NCBI GenBank assembly: GCA_021014325.1
Contig: CM037473.1
Coordinates: forward strand, 10,433,501 to 10,497,500
Length of the DNA stretch: 64,000 bases
Reading direction: 5' to 3'
Source: Plazaster borealis
Taxonomy: Eukaryota > Echinodermata > Asteroidea > Forcipulatida > Labidiasteridae
Shown here: positions 29,369 to 44,300 of the stretch, in pieces
Position numbering within the stretch: position 1 is the stretch's first letter
How the letters are laid out: the number at the start of each line of letters is the position of its first letter
The notes under the pieces: generated by a model
Databases searched by the model: none
Seen by the model: only the letters and a program-made list of their open reading frames with translations
Told to the model about the DNA's origin: nothing
Program-made: the position numbers and the translations under genes

Positions 29369-32300
29369 ATGTGCTTGATGGATTGTTTCTCGGTGTTGCC
29401 ATTGACATGGCTGATAACAATGCCGCTTTTTGGGTCGTTTTGCGGACCCGAAGTTGTGCTTCGCCTGTCGTTGATGATGGTTTTACACACGATGATTGGA
29501 GCCGCTGTACCAAGCGTATTGGTGGGTGATGAATTTTAGTTATCTGAGTTATATTTGTTAACTTCCATGATAAGCCTATTTCCGTGTTTGATCAGGAGTT
29601 TTTGAACTAGGGGAAAATTACAAATACCAGCTGTATTAATTGTTACAGAAAAAATGGGGAAAAGGAATTGTTTTATTTGTATTTGTTGCTTTTAAAATTA
29701 AACAGTGTTTACTGCAGTTTTTTTTTAAAAGTCTAGTACTAGTACGTAGTCTATGACTTTCTTATGATAATTTTAATCCTCCATCCTCCAAATGGTCTGA
29801 GACCAGCAGAGGATTACGACGAACCAAATAGGTACACATTTTAGGATATTCACAGTTGCACCATCGTAATCACAAAAGCAGTCTTTCGTAATCGTAGTTA
29901 TTGGCATTGTAAATCTGATGTAAATATTTGAAAAGAACTAAAGTAAAAGGTAAACAAGAAGAACAAAAATGTGTACTCAGATTTCCACACATGGAAACTT
30001 TGTGGTTCTATTACAGTGGATTTGAATGGATTATTTGCATATTACTTTTCAGTCGGCTTAAGGGACCAATAATACTATTTAGGGTTTCGGGGACTCTTTA
30101 GGCCTACAACACCAACTCCCCGGAGTGCTGTCGAAAAATTTGCCAAATGTGTACCCATGGTTCATCGTAACCCTCTGGTCTACAACCGTCAGTAGGATGG
30201 AGGGTCATGATTATCGCAGCAATCTATGACTATTCCTAACAATTGGATATTTCTATTTAAATGTTATACTTCATATTTAACATTTAAACAAAAGTATTCT
30301 CCATTCCAATTTAGTATGCATCATTTGGCTGAGCCTTTTGTAAATTAAATTTTATACTGGACCACAGGCCCGAGGCCAGTAGTTTTAGTGTCGAGCCTGC
30401 ATTTCTCAATTGAATAATAAAACCTCACTGTGTGTAATATCTCAAACAAAAACAAATTATGTTCTAATGTTGACTTTGAGTCTGCTAAATATTTTTCAAT
30501 TCTATTGAGTAATGAAGTATAATAGTGTAGGCCTATACCCATTAAGACAAATGAGAAATAAAATGCATGTTAAACTGTATCAGGAAGGGTTTTTTCATTT
30601 TGATTCTGGTCTTGTAAAAACAATTCTGATCCAGTAAACATTTTGAGCAACAAGCCCTGTGGTTTTGTGGATTTCCCCCCCCCCTAAATTCGAGCCCTGT
30701 AAATGACTGTCTACTCTCGTGTTCATATTTTCACATACAGGTGATGATGATACCCTTCTTCCAGACAGCGTTATTTGGTGTCCTCCTAGCCTTACCCATC
30801 ACCGTGGTGCCATACCTCTTCCTCTGGGTCTATGATAAATTCATGTGGCTGTCTGAGCCTGTCTTCCTGACCATAGAGGCAGTGGAGGTTGTGAGAGTGT
30901 CAGTCAGGACAAGTAGTCGAATAGCAGAGCAGATCGAAGAACAACCATTCCTCATGAAGGTGACAACTAAAACTAATATTACAACAAATATTAATTAATT
31001 TGTTTACAAATTATAAGGGGAATCTTCCCCCCCCCCCCTTTTTGGCGAGCTGCTTTAGCAGAATGCGAGCCTATGTAATACCGATTTTGTCCGTCCGTAC
31101 CCCGTCCATCCGTCCGTCCGTCCGTCCGTCCGGCCGTCCGCATTGAGACTTTTTGTTAAAGTTTTTGCCTTAGATAATTTGTTGTGATATGTAATTGTTT
31201 TTGTGTGAATAGATTCACTAGGTGAAAATGGAAATTGTGGTCAAGTTTTTCTATTGTTTAAATATGTTAAAGTTTTCAGGGTTCATTATTACCCTCTGGA
31301 AATTAAACAGCTTCTGTCCGGCCATCCGCATTGAGACTTTTTGTTAAAGTTTTTGCCTCATGGTGTTAGATAGTTTGTTGTGAAAAAAATAATTGTTTTC
31401 ACTCTCAATTGCAGTTCATTTGTCTTACAGCCAAAATGTGGTTGGATCCACAGTGTGCAAATGGAAATTGTTTAAAAATGTTAAAGTTTTCAGGGTACAT
31501 TATTACCCTCTGGAAATTAAACAGCTTCTGTCCGGCCATCCGCATTAAGACTTTTTGTTAACATTTTTGCCTCTTTCCCACATGTAAAACCAAGTAGGCA
31601 ATGGTCAACTACATACTTGTTAATTTTCCCCACCTCTTTGAACATCAGTTGATCAAATTTTTGTTTTTCTATTATTCATTGTTTCTCTATCGGGCATTTG
31701 GCAGCTCGCCTTGGCAGCTTCTGCTGTTCTAGTCTATTTTGGAGCTTCCTCAGACCTCTATTTTCTGCAATTGGAAAACACAATCTGAGAAGCGTTACTG
31801 TATCTCAGTTTCAAATTTTGTGGGATAAAAAGTGATATCCTTTTTCATAACTGCGGTACTTCTAAGTGAAAAGTTTCTCAAAATGCATTATACTATCCAA
31901 AGCTGCTGTACTTGTTACCAAGTAAGTTTTTATTGCCATTTATTTTCAGAGTCATTACCAAACGTATACAGACCCTTTAAACTAAACATCATGAACAGTC
32001 AGATTTTATAAAACTGTTTTGTCATTTCACTTTTTAGACTGATGAGTGAAGTTTGTTGTGAGGAGTGCTAAGAGCTCACCTCAATAATTTAAGGAGAGCA
32101 GTTTACGTCTCTCCTCATATTTCTTAAAATGAAGGACTGGCATTCAAAGCAATGACTTGAAACAAAAAAAGGAAAATTGTACTCATGTGATGTTATGTCT
32201 ATTTCTCATTTTTTGGTTTAGTCATTAATCATTGGTGCTGCAGGAATTTGCTACATGTTGTCATTCATTCTTGGTTACGTCCTTCTTACTACTGGATCCC

Positions 32301-35300
32301 CAGCTATTAAATGGTAAGTTGCATGTACCTGGTGTGAAATTGTGTTACACCATGCAGATCAATTGAATCGGTTACGCTAAACTGATGGCATTTCATGAAT
32401 GCTGTGATTTAATCTTAATTTTGAGTTTGTGATAAGATTAAACCCTGAACCCTTTGTGGCGTGTCGTGGCCGAGCAGATAAGAACACCGAACTCAAGCTC
32501 TGGTGTTTCTGATCAGCAGAGTGTGGGTTCGAATCCCAGTCGTGACACTTGTGTCCTTAAGCAAGATACTTAACCACATGCTTCGTCCTTCGGATGGGAC
32601 GTTAAGCCGTAGTTCCCTTGTGTTGTGTAATGCACGTAAAAGAACCCAGTGCACTTATCGAAAAGAGAAGGGGTTCGCCCCGGTGTTCCTGGTTTGATGG
32701 TTTTCCTGGTTTGGCAGCATATTGCGCCACAGCACCTTGTAAACCATTGCATGGTGCTATGTAAAGGACTTGGTCTCATACTTCAAAACGTAGCTCCACA
32801 ATACCTTGCAGGAAAATAATGAACGCTAAAGCGCCTTGAGCGTCACTGAGTGACGGATATGTGCGCTTTATAAGAAGCCACTATTATTATTATTAAACCC
32901 CTCCCAAATCCTTCTATATCCTGTTTTTTAACGAAATGAAGGATTCAGAAGGACTGAGGGCTGTAGACCCAAATAACAATTGCTTATCACTAGGTCAGGC
33001 ATTCCAATCTTTTCTAAGTCCAAACAAGTTGGTATGAAGTGACATAGGAGAGGAGGATGTTGGAGGATTGAGGTCACCTGTAGGCAATGAAGGTCTCATT
33101 TATGACAAAAGCTTATGCGATATTTTTGTCAATGGTGACAATTTTGTAATGTATCAACAGATCAATGTTTTTTTATGAACATTGCAAAAACCCTAATAAC
33201 AGATCATTTGTAGTTAATTTGCTCAAGGAGGGACAGGAAAAATTAAGAGGAATTCACAAAACATCTGATAAGAAAACAATGACTTCTCATCACATTTTGG
33301 GGATGAAAAGAACATTTGCAAAGAACCTTTTGTTGTTGTTATTTCGGGTCGTTACTCAAGATAAAATAAACATTTCACCTTTTGTTAAAGGCATCGTACA
33401 CGTTTGGTAATTGTCAAAGACCAGTGTTCTCACTTGGTGTATCCCAACATATGCATAAAATAACAAGCCTGTGAAAATTTGGGCTCAATTGGTCATCGAA
33501 GTTGCAAGAAAATGGTGAAAGAAAAAACACCCTTGTTGTACACTTTTGTGTGCTTTCAGATTAGGAATAAAAACTTCTTGCAAGAAGTTTTTATTATTTT
33601 ACTAGTGAGAAATTACCTCTTTCTCAAAAACTACGTTACTTCAGAGGAAGTCGTTTCTCACAATGTTTTATACTATCAACAGCTCTCTGTTGCTTGTTAC
33701 CAAGTCAGTTTTTATGCTAATATATATTTTGAGTAATTACCAAACGTGTACGATGCCTTTAAATTTCTTCTCTTTTGTCTGCCCCTACCTGGTTGTTATT
33801 TTTGTGTTAAAAAGATTGTTTCCACTTTATGATATTTCTGTGTTATGTTGATCTGCAGGGTACTTGTTGCACTTATTGTTGTTGCAGTGCTGTTGTTGGT
33901 GCTAACCTTAATAAAGGAAGAAGGTAATTTGTATTCAATTTTGTTTATTTCAAAAAGTGCATAAAGCTGTGTATGCAAAATTTCTTCTTCTGGAAAATCC
34001 AGTTGTTGAAACTTGTGCATAGACCCGGAGGGAGATTTTGAGAAATAACCTATGAATTCTTTCTGCACTTTACCCCAAATATGCTCTGCTGCCACCATGT
34101 GTTGGAACATACATATTAAAGCCTCATTTATTCACTACACGTTTACGATGTACATGTATTAAATACACCTATGCAGGCCTGGTACACACAGACCCCAGGT
34201 TTGATGTCATGGATTTCATCGCCCACGTTTAGGCCTACCACTTGATGACATTTTTCCACAGACATTCCGGGTATCCTAAAGAAACTGACCTTTACTCAAG
34301 AAAAGCGGCCTTTCCTTCTATAGGTACAAACAAACATGTTGTGTAAAAAAATGTAAAAGCATCAATAATTTCAGTTGTGATTTATCAGTGTATTTTGTTT
34401 GAAATTTTACCTCTACTTCTCATCCAGGTTTGTACTTTATGTGTTGTTTCTTTTCTTCAAGTGATAAATATTTCCGCATCCGCTTTTCAACTTATGAAAC
34501 AATGCCTTAACTGTTAGTATTACCTTCTACTTTCTCAAAAAAAACCTCCATAACTAACCCTACTTCTTTCAAAGTTTTCTTGTCACTAGTATGTTTATAC
34601 CATATCAGATGTTGTTCAGCGTATCTATGAAGTTATTTAATTGTTAGATATTTTTTCGTTTGGTTTGACTGGACCCCATCAGATTAATGATTTCACAATA
34701 GCAGTTGACCATCATTCCATCATCAATAGGCTTGTTTCTAATTGGTAGAGCACTTTTATGGCAACCCAAGTGGTTGGGGTTCAAACTCCATTGTAGCTAA
34801 CAATTGATTTGGTCATTTATTACCAAATATTTTTGTCTGCATTTTTGTGAAGTGGCTGTTTTAAAAAGAAAATCGAAATACATGTGATTTTGGGGTGAAC
34901 AAAGAAAAACTGACTAGAACAAGATTTGAAACTGCCCTCCGGATTAACGTGTCTCATTCTACCAACTAAGCTATCTAGCCCTATGTTGGCAGTCACCCTA
35001 TTTTGTCAATATCTTTGTTCGGGGTGCCAGTCAGAAGCCATTCATCCTGTCACTGCCGTATAACCAGGGATCACACCCAATATTACGATACGACCTGGGA
35101 AGCAGCAGAACAAGAATCACCTTAAGGGGATACAACTTTTTATTTCAAATATCAAGTTAAAACCCACAAGGGAAATATGCTTTTTTTATTGATTTGAATA
35201 ATTTCATTGTGTAACCTATACTTTGCTCAAATTTTATGGTAAGGTTTCTTATTATGTCTTTTTTAATTTTTTAATTTTTATTTGTATAATTTGTCCAGGC

Positions 35301-38300
35301 ATTATTTCTGACTGCGGGATTGTCACGCTTGCGATGGTCTCTATCCTAATGGCAATGCAACAAGAATCAAACATGATGACTCATCCCATGAAAGTACCAG
35401 AAGACTGGATAAAGTAAGCAATACTGTGTTTCATTCAGTAGTGTGCAGTGCAGTGTGTTCAATTTAAAATTCTTTCAAGCACTAAATTTAAGAAATGTTG
35501 CAAGAAACGTTGATGAAGTGTGCTGTCAATTCAATTCGGAGATTGTTTCTCACTCGTTTCATATAATTTCCATATTGTTTAGGGAGCGTCTCAAAAGTCG
35601 GACACGTTCTAGGTGCATAGGAATGTTCCTGTAGGCATATCTCTCGCGATCCAGTGGGCCGCCGGAACGCTCCGCTGGACTGCGACATTGTGCCGATTAT
35701 GCCAAATGTTCAATTAGAGCGGTCCAGTGGAACGGACACACGTACTATCGTTCGTAGATGGTCCAAGCTGTGTACTTTTTTTTATATTATATATACGTAT
35801 GCCTGTATGCGAGTTCGTTCAGATTTGTGCATGGCTGCTGAAATCTTACCTCCTTTGAAGAATTCGTCAAGACACTTAAAAAGGTACGTCTTCTGGCATG
35901 TTAATTGAGATACATTGAAGGGAAAATATGGTTTTAGCACTATGTTTACTAGTTAACTTTTACTAATAAATACCGGGCGGGGGGAGGATGTTCGGGTGGG
36001 TTAATCAGACATTTACCCCCAGCTTACATGTTCCGGCCGCTCCACTTCATAACACACCAACACTATAAATTATTGTTTTCCTTTCGTTTTAAGTTTTCGG
36101 TTCATTTGTTAGTGTTGAGAAAATTTAAGGTCAAAATAATAAGTCAAAATCAAAAGAGAGTAAAATCCACTATGTAATGCACAACTCTGGAATCTGTTGA
36201 AAAGTAAAAATATGATAATAGTATTTAAATAGCATTCTTTTACAATTTTAATGTTGAAGTGTCATTCATGCATTTTCGAAATATGCTATGTGTACTTTAA
36301 AACGTATGACACTGGAAGCATAGATTCACACACCAAATAAAATGGACGCTTGTTTTAGTATTTATTTATCAACTCACAGAAAGCGGGTATGCTGTTTTTA
36401 TTTTAAATGAAATAAAATGCCAACCGCATATTAAATAAGCTAATAACGATAATACCTGAAATATGTAAGCATTTATATCATCAAGTCCTCCAAAATGGTC
36501 AGCAATTTTCAGCTCCAGATACATGTACATGGACGTGTAAGTACTATCATCGTGTCGCGTGTATGTTATATCCCTACACGGCTCATTTTCACAATTGGGC
36601 ACATCGCTCGGTTCCGCTGAACGTTCCACATGTACGTTACTACACGAGAAAATAGTACGCGTTGGCATTTTTAACGATCTAACGGAACGCTACGGCGGTC
36701 CAACAGACCGGTCCACTTACGTCCACAGGAATACTCTACCGTTCTGAATTTTGAGATTCTCCCTTATATCTCAATTTGATAGTAGTATAAAAAAAACCTA
36801 TAAAAAAAACACTGATAGCTTATCCATGTTAACATTAAATAGTTATAGTAGTAATAAAAACATGAATAATGCTCCATACATGTATACAAGTACTATTCAA
36901 AAACACAAATCCTCATTATATATAATTGTCTCAAGACCGCTCTATATTTCAGTGTGAATGCAAATTTTATGAAAAGTGCTTAGCTTTTGCGAATCTTCTT
37001 AGTGGTAACTCTCCACACCATTGTGTGTCATTATGATTTTCTTCCCATTTAATTTGTTAAACAGTGGGTTCCAATTACCAAAGGTATACAATCCCTTTAA
37101 TCTTGGAATTTACATTATCCCATCAATACAACAGACTACTGACTTATAGTAACCAACGTCATTGTGACATCATTCGGTATCTCACAATTGCTTTGAAATC
37201 ACTTTAGTAGAAATTTGATTGTTTGACTTGCTGTCATGTACATGTTCCCTTCATTCACGCAAATTTCTAAGACTTATCATCAAGGCAATGAGTTTGGAAA
37301 GACAATTGAAATCTAATCAAACTCACTCATAGATTCAGATATAATAAGCTTGTATAAAACTAACTGACTACATTATAGTAATATCATTGCAAGATCGATT
37401 TAACCTATATTTTTAATATATAATCAGTAAGCATTATGCAAATTAATAATGCAAATTGTGTTTAACGACTTTATTCAATTAGTAAGGTTATTAATACTAT
37501 GACTCCATTACTGTTGTCTTTGAAGCTGATCAGACCATGGTCAACCACACAGCAGGTCATCTTAACACGGATCAAATCTATCATATACATCACAGCTACA
37601 GCCGGCAGGCACAAAGGGTATTACTTGCAACTAATTTTATTATATTTATGGAAGTGCTGAAGATGATTTGATCTCGATGCCTCATTGCATACTCTCATGA
37701 AAATGATGATCATTTTGAATTGCCTCAAAGTCATAGAAACTATTTATTACTGTAAATAATCATGTGTATTTTCATTGGGGATAGAACGCCAGTCATGTCA
37801 GACATCATGACAAGCTTAATCCAGCCCCCGAGCCACCTGCTCATATCCCCTGATATCATAAATAACAGCATCATCAAAGCCACTGAACTTGCTAGCGCTT
37901 TATATTGACGCCTCAAGCCAGCTGCATAATGCGAAACCAAATCTTTTCACTTCGGTTTTTTTTCCCTCTTCTTCTTTTCCCCCCATCAGCAAATACCAGG
38001 TTCAATTCTGTGAATCAAAACAAAATAAGGATGATGAAGTCCGGTCCTCAATCTGTTATGGTAAAAAAGCAATGTGATTTTCATGCCAAAATGCTGTAGG
38101 ATGATTTCTCACTTAAATATAGATCTGCAGCTTTTTGGGCACCGTTTTTTACATAACATTTGGGCAAGACCCGTGGAGACTTGAATTAAATGGAGGCTGC
38201 CTCTGTTAGAGACCTTGCCGTATGTGTGTACACAAATTTTCATAATCCCCTGTGTGTGACTGTACAATTATGATTTGCTTTAAACATTTTTAACCATTTT

Positions 38301-41300
38301 AAAACGCGGTCTATACAAGCTAAGAACCAGGCTTTTATACAAAGGGGTATTTACACCAGTGGTAATGACCCATTGCAAATTATAGAATGATGAAATGTGG
38401 TAATTATACCAAACATCCTGGAACGTTAGTCCATTTGACATGTTTTTCATTTCCGGAAAAAGCTAATGTAGTGAAAGAAATGTAACAGTATGCATACATG
38501 TACGCTGAAAAGCTACGACTAGTAGTGATTCTTGCAGATGAAGTAGTTTGTTATGAAGATGCCATCACAGTTTTATCGATACAATAGAACCTGCAACATT
38601 TGCAGGTTGGCCTTCAGTCGGATCATAAATTAATCACTGTATCAAAGACAAAATTATCATAAGTTGTGATATCGATACCTTTGTCCATGATATCACCAAC
38701 CTAACTCAAGTATTCTAAACTGATGTCATCGATTGTTGTTTCTCATTATTAAAGGTTGTTTGAAGGGTAAACTTCTTTCAACTGTGATCTCAAATTTAAT
38801 CATGCTGAACTCTCAACAAAGACAAAGACAAACATAGCAAGGCGAAGACCATAGCAAGGCCAAACCAATTAATTCAGCTTTTTAAACTTAAAGGACTTTT
38901 AAGGGTAACTTTTGTATGAATGTGGGGTTTTTTCCCTTATGCTGATTTCATTTTATCAAACTTGATGCAATCAGTTTAAAAAATTCAAGAAGAATTTAAA
39001 TCAATCTCTTATAAGTAAGTTAACAATTAAAACGATAGTAAGAAGTAATTTTAAGGCCTTTCAATCAAATCTGACACTATGAGAAAAACTCAATGATCTG
39101 AGGATGCTCTGCTAGGCTTGAAATTTACACTGGATCAATTACAAGCCTGAGGCCATTGATTTTAATGTCCGGCCAGTAAACTCACAACCGGACAAGTCCG
39201 GCGGCAGTCCGGCGGCGGTCGTGTGTTTTACAATTGAACAATAATACCCCATTGTGTTATATCTTAAAGGGAAAAAAATAAATAAATTGACTTTCGTCTG
39301 ATAAATTCAATTATGTTGAGTATCATAGTATATTTACCCATAATTCAAAGATAAATAACCTCCAAGTGCTTGTTAAAAAAACCCAGTTTATAGACGATGT
39401 GACCTCTGTTTACATTCAAACCGCCCTCTGTTGACAAAAGTCATGTTTCCGCCGGGCAAGAAGACGCGTACTCATGGTAACATTGCGTGTCCTTTATAGC
39501 TGGCTGTCAGTACGTAAAGGTTTTGCCCGGCGACATGCGCGCGCATCATGTTATGATTTTCGAATGACATCAGAGGTCACATCGTCTATATGTTAAACTG
39601 TTTACAAAGTTTTTGAGGTTTTTCTCATTTTGATTCTGGTCTTGTAAAAATATATTTCTGATCCATTAAAAATGTTGAACTACAAACCCTAAGGTAGATT
39701 TTTCCCACCAAATTCAAGCCCTGCTCTCTCTCTGACCATGGAGGTAGAACCTACCTTTAAATTGTGATTTCCTACTGTCTACACTTCATTCATTTGTGAT
39801 GGCTTTTTCCCCCAAGAGCAGAGATTACTAACACATGAGTGAGATGGGTAATGAAGAGTGTCTAAATTGATTAAGTCCACAGCATGAAGATAAGTGGTCA
39901 TTGTGGGGATAATCAGTTATCTTGGACGTGAGGAGATTCATGACGAGATGGTCACAGATTTAAGAATTCCACTGAGCTCATGGACTCCAGTAGAAAAGAC
40001 CAAGAAAAATTGCCATAGCATTTTAAAATCCTGTTATTTTTAAATCCGTATTCATTAAGGTTAACACATTTGTTAAACCATTGAACGATATTTTTCTATG
40101 TCCATGTAATGGGACCAAAATGATAGCAGTGATTGGTGATTTTAAAGGTATCGTACACGTTTGGTAAAGACTCAAGACAAATATTAGCATAAAAACTTAC
40201 TTGGTAACAAGCAACGGAGAGCTGTTGATAGTATAAAACATTGTGAGAAACGACTCCCTCTGAAGTAACAAAGTTTTTGAGAAAGAGGTAATTTCTCACT
40301 AAAATAATAAAAACTTCTTGCAAGAAGTTTTTATTCCTATCTGAAAGCACACAAATTTGTACAACAAGGGTGTTTTTTCTTTCATCATTTTCTTGCAACT
40401 TCGATGACCAATTGAGCCCAAATTTTCACAGGCTTGTTATTTTATGCGTATGTTGGGATACACCAAGAGAGAACACTGGTCTTTGACAATTACCAAACGT
40501 GTACAGTGCCTTTAACTTAATCATGCCTCGTCTTCTGCTTTTCTGGTGACATTCGGTACAATAAATATTTGACATTTTTTCTTAGGTAGGGGATCACTGT
40601 AATGCAGTGCTAAATTGTCAGGAACTACAACAATTTAAACCTGTGAACTCTTGTATTTATGTTTTCAAATGGACACATTAAAATTTGTTTAATTTTAAGA
40701 GAATCGTTGGCACATGCCAGTTTTAAATTTAAAGAACCTAATATGTGACAGCGACCTGATGCAACAACAAAGACGCAAAAAGAGGAAACTGTGTTCATGG
40801 ATTTTAAATTGTCCTGAAACAAAATCAAGTAGTAGAAGTTTTGATAGGAAATTTCTTATTGATATTTCAGTTCCAACACTGACGAGAAGTCATTCCTGCA
40901 GCTGCTCTTCATGATGGCAACAATGGGCTATGGTAAGTCCACCCCCGATATTATCCCAAGTGCTTGTCATCCCCCAGGAATGCCTTGGTTAGATCGGGGA
41001 AGAAACCAAAATCAATCCTGTTGGTAGATTGGTGGGACACAATCAGTAAAACCATCAGGAAACTCTGCGTAATTACACTTGATTAAGGAATGACTACTCC
41101 TCGTCGTGTTTGTTATCTTGCCCAATCAATATGTGGCCACTGGGTTGTCAAGAAAAGATAACACAGGACACAGGTTCATCGATACCGGACGGCCGTGCGG
41201 GGTTAACATATTCACAGTTGAGATGTGTGTTGGAAAATTAGGTCTGCAAGGCTTCGATTCGAATCATTGTAAAAAGGGAAATCGCCAACTGTTTTCAGTC

Positions 41301-44300
41301 ATAAAATAAATAGTTGAACAACTTCAATGTGTACGTTATTCTGGTATGATTCAGGGATTAGATTTGTTTCAGTTACATAGTTTGGCAGGTAAATCAAATC
41401 AATAGAAAAGTGAGAAAACATTTAGAAAAAATGTGGGCCTATTCAATCCTTATTATCATGTGTACTGTTGCGGTTGTTTGTTTTCCTGGAATTTCCCATT
41501 CTTTGACACACTGTTAAATCTCTTTCTAAGACTCGTGTTCACTCCTCAGAGTCTTTTTCACTATAAATTGCAATGAATTTAAAAAAACACCTGGATTTCT
41601 CAATTGATGAAGCATTGGCGTCCCATCTCATCATTTAAAGGCAAAGTATACCTTGGTTTTTGGAATTGTTCGGTTGTTTTAATCTTATAAAAATGTAGAT
41701 ATATACAATAAAACTAACCTGTGAAAAATTCATTTGAAAAGGTGGAAGCGTTTTGTGGGATATTACTGAAAATCTGGAGTGGTTATGTCCGCTCAGGAAG
41801 AATAATCCATAATTGGAATACACAGTCTGAGAAACGTTTCATGCAGGAACATTTCTCAGATTGAAATGTTTTTAAATCCCTCTCTCTAAAACCACATTCC
41901 TTTGAAGAGAATTGTTTCTCATATTGTTATACATTATCAACAGCTGCAGTGCTTCTTACCAATTAAGTTATTATGGTCATTAAATTTTGGAGTGAATTAC
42001 CAAAAGGTATACCCTCCCTTTAAGTTTGAACTCATTATATAATTGACGGTTAATTGTGTCTTGGTTTCTTTCAGCCCGTGTGACTCAAGCCTTTGCATTC
42101 CTTCGCAACTTATTCTCTGCCTCTTTCTTACTCCTTGTGGCCGTACGAGTCTTGAGTGTCATCCATGTCGTCTCTCTGGTTGCTAAAAGAATCACCGAGC
42201 AGGTAAGGTGTTCTCAATCATTTCTCTAGATGATCAAAACTGGTTACAGGCAAGAACAACTCTGGAAAGTTTGTCACACACCAATTATTATTTGTTATTA
42301 CACAAGAGTGGAATACGGAAAAATATAGCGCTTCTGTGTCCCATATATCCAACAAGGCCAAAGGCCGGGTTGGATATGTGATGCAGACGTGCTGTATGCT
42401 TCCGTATTCCACAAGCGCACGATGGATAACAAATTCATCTTAAAGCAAACTTGATATGTATAGCTTAAAATAGCGCAATGCGCAGAATTAGAACAGTACA
42501 ATAGAACAGGGTTTGATATTAAATTTGCAATATACATACTCTAGTTGCTATGGATGTTGCTATAATCAGAATCGAGGATTCAAGTTTGCTTGAAGATAAC
42601 GTGATTTCTCAAACACAAGGGTGTATTCATGGAATTCAAGTGCAGTAGTTTGAATCCAACTATTCACAATTAACATTCATCAAGGTTGACAGATTATTTG
42701 CATTATTCATGATCAATAGGAAAAGTGATTAAACTGTCACAACCGTGCTCTGCACTTTATGCCAATACCACCAAGAATGCCCGATATTAATAACAATAAC
42801 TGCCATTCCTAAAATAGACTGAACGGCAGTCATAAATTTCTATTAATTTATATTTAATTTAATTACATTTGAAGTGGGGTACCCCTGCAACAAAACAAAT
42901 TATAATCACTGGGTTGCTGTTATCAGGATGCAATTGTACACAACCATATAATTATGTATTCAGATTGAGGCATGTATGGCAAAGACCATTACTGAATTGA
43001 CACATTTTGCTAAAGCAATGAGTAAGTCAGGTTGGTTGAGAGTTGATTACACTTGACTATAGTCTGTCTAGATATGTCAGGCGAACACTGCCTGCTGTGA
43101 CTGCGTTGGTTTGACTGTTTCTGATGTCAAATTTGTCACAATTAATGAGTGTTTTAACGATAGTGGTAGGTTTTGTTCAATATGACAGAAATGTATCAGT
43201 GCAGTGAGAACTGATTCATTATTGCACTGAAGTAGAGAAAATAATGGAAAATGAAAATGATGTGCCAACATTTGCTTTGTTAACATTAATCATGTCGTCT
43301 GCTCAACAAAATGCATTGACTAACTTTTTGGACTAGTCAATCGACTCAACACGTTTGAGTTAAAAACAGACCACCCATGGCGCAATTTAAATTGCAATTT
43401 GGCTGAAGGTTAGTACCCGAACTTGCTCTAGGCCTAGATGACTGTATCTGCCAACACTTCAGTATTACAGCTGAAGCCATAAGCCACAGCCTTACCCACA
43501 TAAACCACTAACTCATATGAACCTGCAGCGTTTTATGACAATACATTTAAACTTAAAGCTGTTTTTCTGTGATTGCGCCCTCTTTGACAGCACCTGGTTA
43601 GCCTTACAGTTAGTGTATACTTAGTGGTTCTGCCCTACTGGAGATGAGGGTCAGTGTAATGCATTTGAACATGAAATCATAATGTCCCACGAAGTGTTAA
43701 ACAGAGAACTTGTTCAATTGTAAACCAAATAAGCAGGGTTTGCCATTAACTTTTCCAGTGATTAGCCAGCAGGACCAGTTAGCTTGGCATTTTACTAGAG
43801 TGTCATCTTTTTCACTAGTCCATACTTTATATTAACTATGGATGCTTTTCAACACTGAACTAGCCAGCCGGACTACTTGAAGTTGGACTGGTCCTCGGGT
43901 GTTTTAACTGGCAATTGGCCAGCAGACCAGTGGGGAGAACGCTGATAAGGGTCTAGGGTTGACACTGATTAAACATTATTGAAGCTACAGCCCAACATCA
44001 TGTTTTTATTTCCTAGTTCTTGTCATTCTGTTGAAGAAATTCATCTACATTTTTTTGACTGATTGAGTTCTTCTTGTCCTAGTTGTTACCATCTCAAACA
44101 GTGCATAAGAGTTTATAAAACAGTTCATTCTGAGAATGTCATTTGAATCATATGATTATTTGCTTATTGGCAATGTGTGCTATAAATCCATTCAGAATTA
44201 TCAATAATTGTAAATTTTGAAAAATTTTCTTTTCATTTTTTTTTTTTTTTCCCACTCACCCACCCCAGTTTACTTTTTCTTCTTTGTCTTTTCTTCTTTT

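Noticed and set aside
40096..40398. Conserved frame [20 protein letters not shown] present at 40096, 54454 and 59725
   Set aside because: The similarity is between copies of the same palindromic MITE; conservation is at DNA level and includes non-coding parts.
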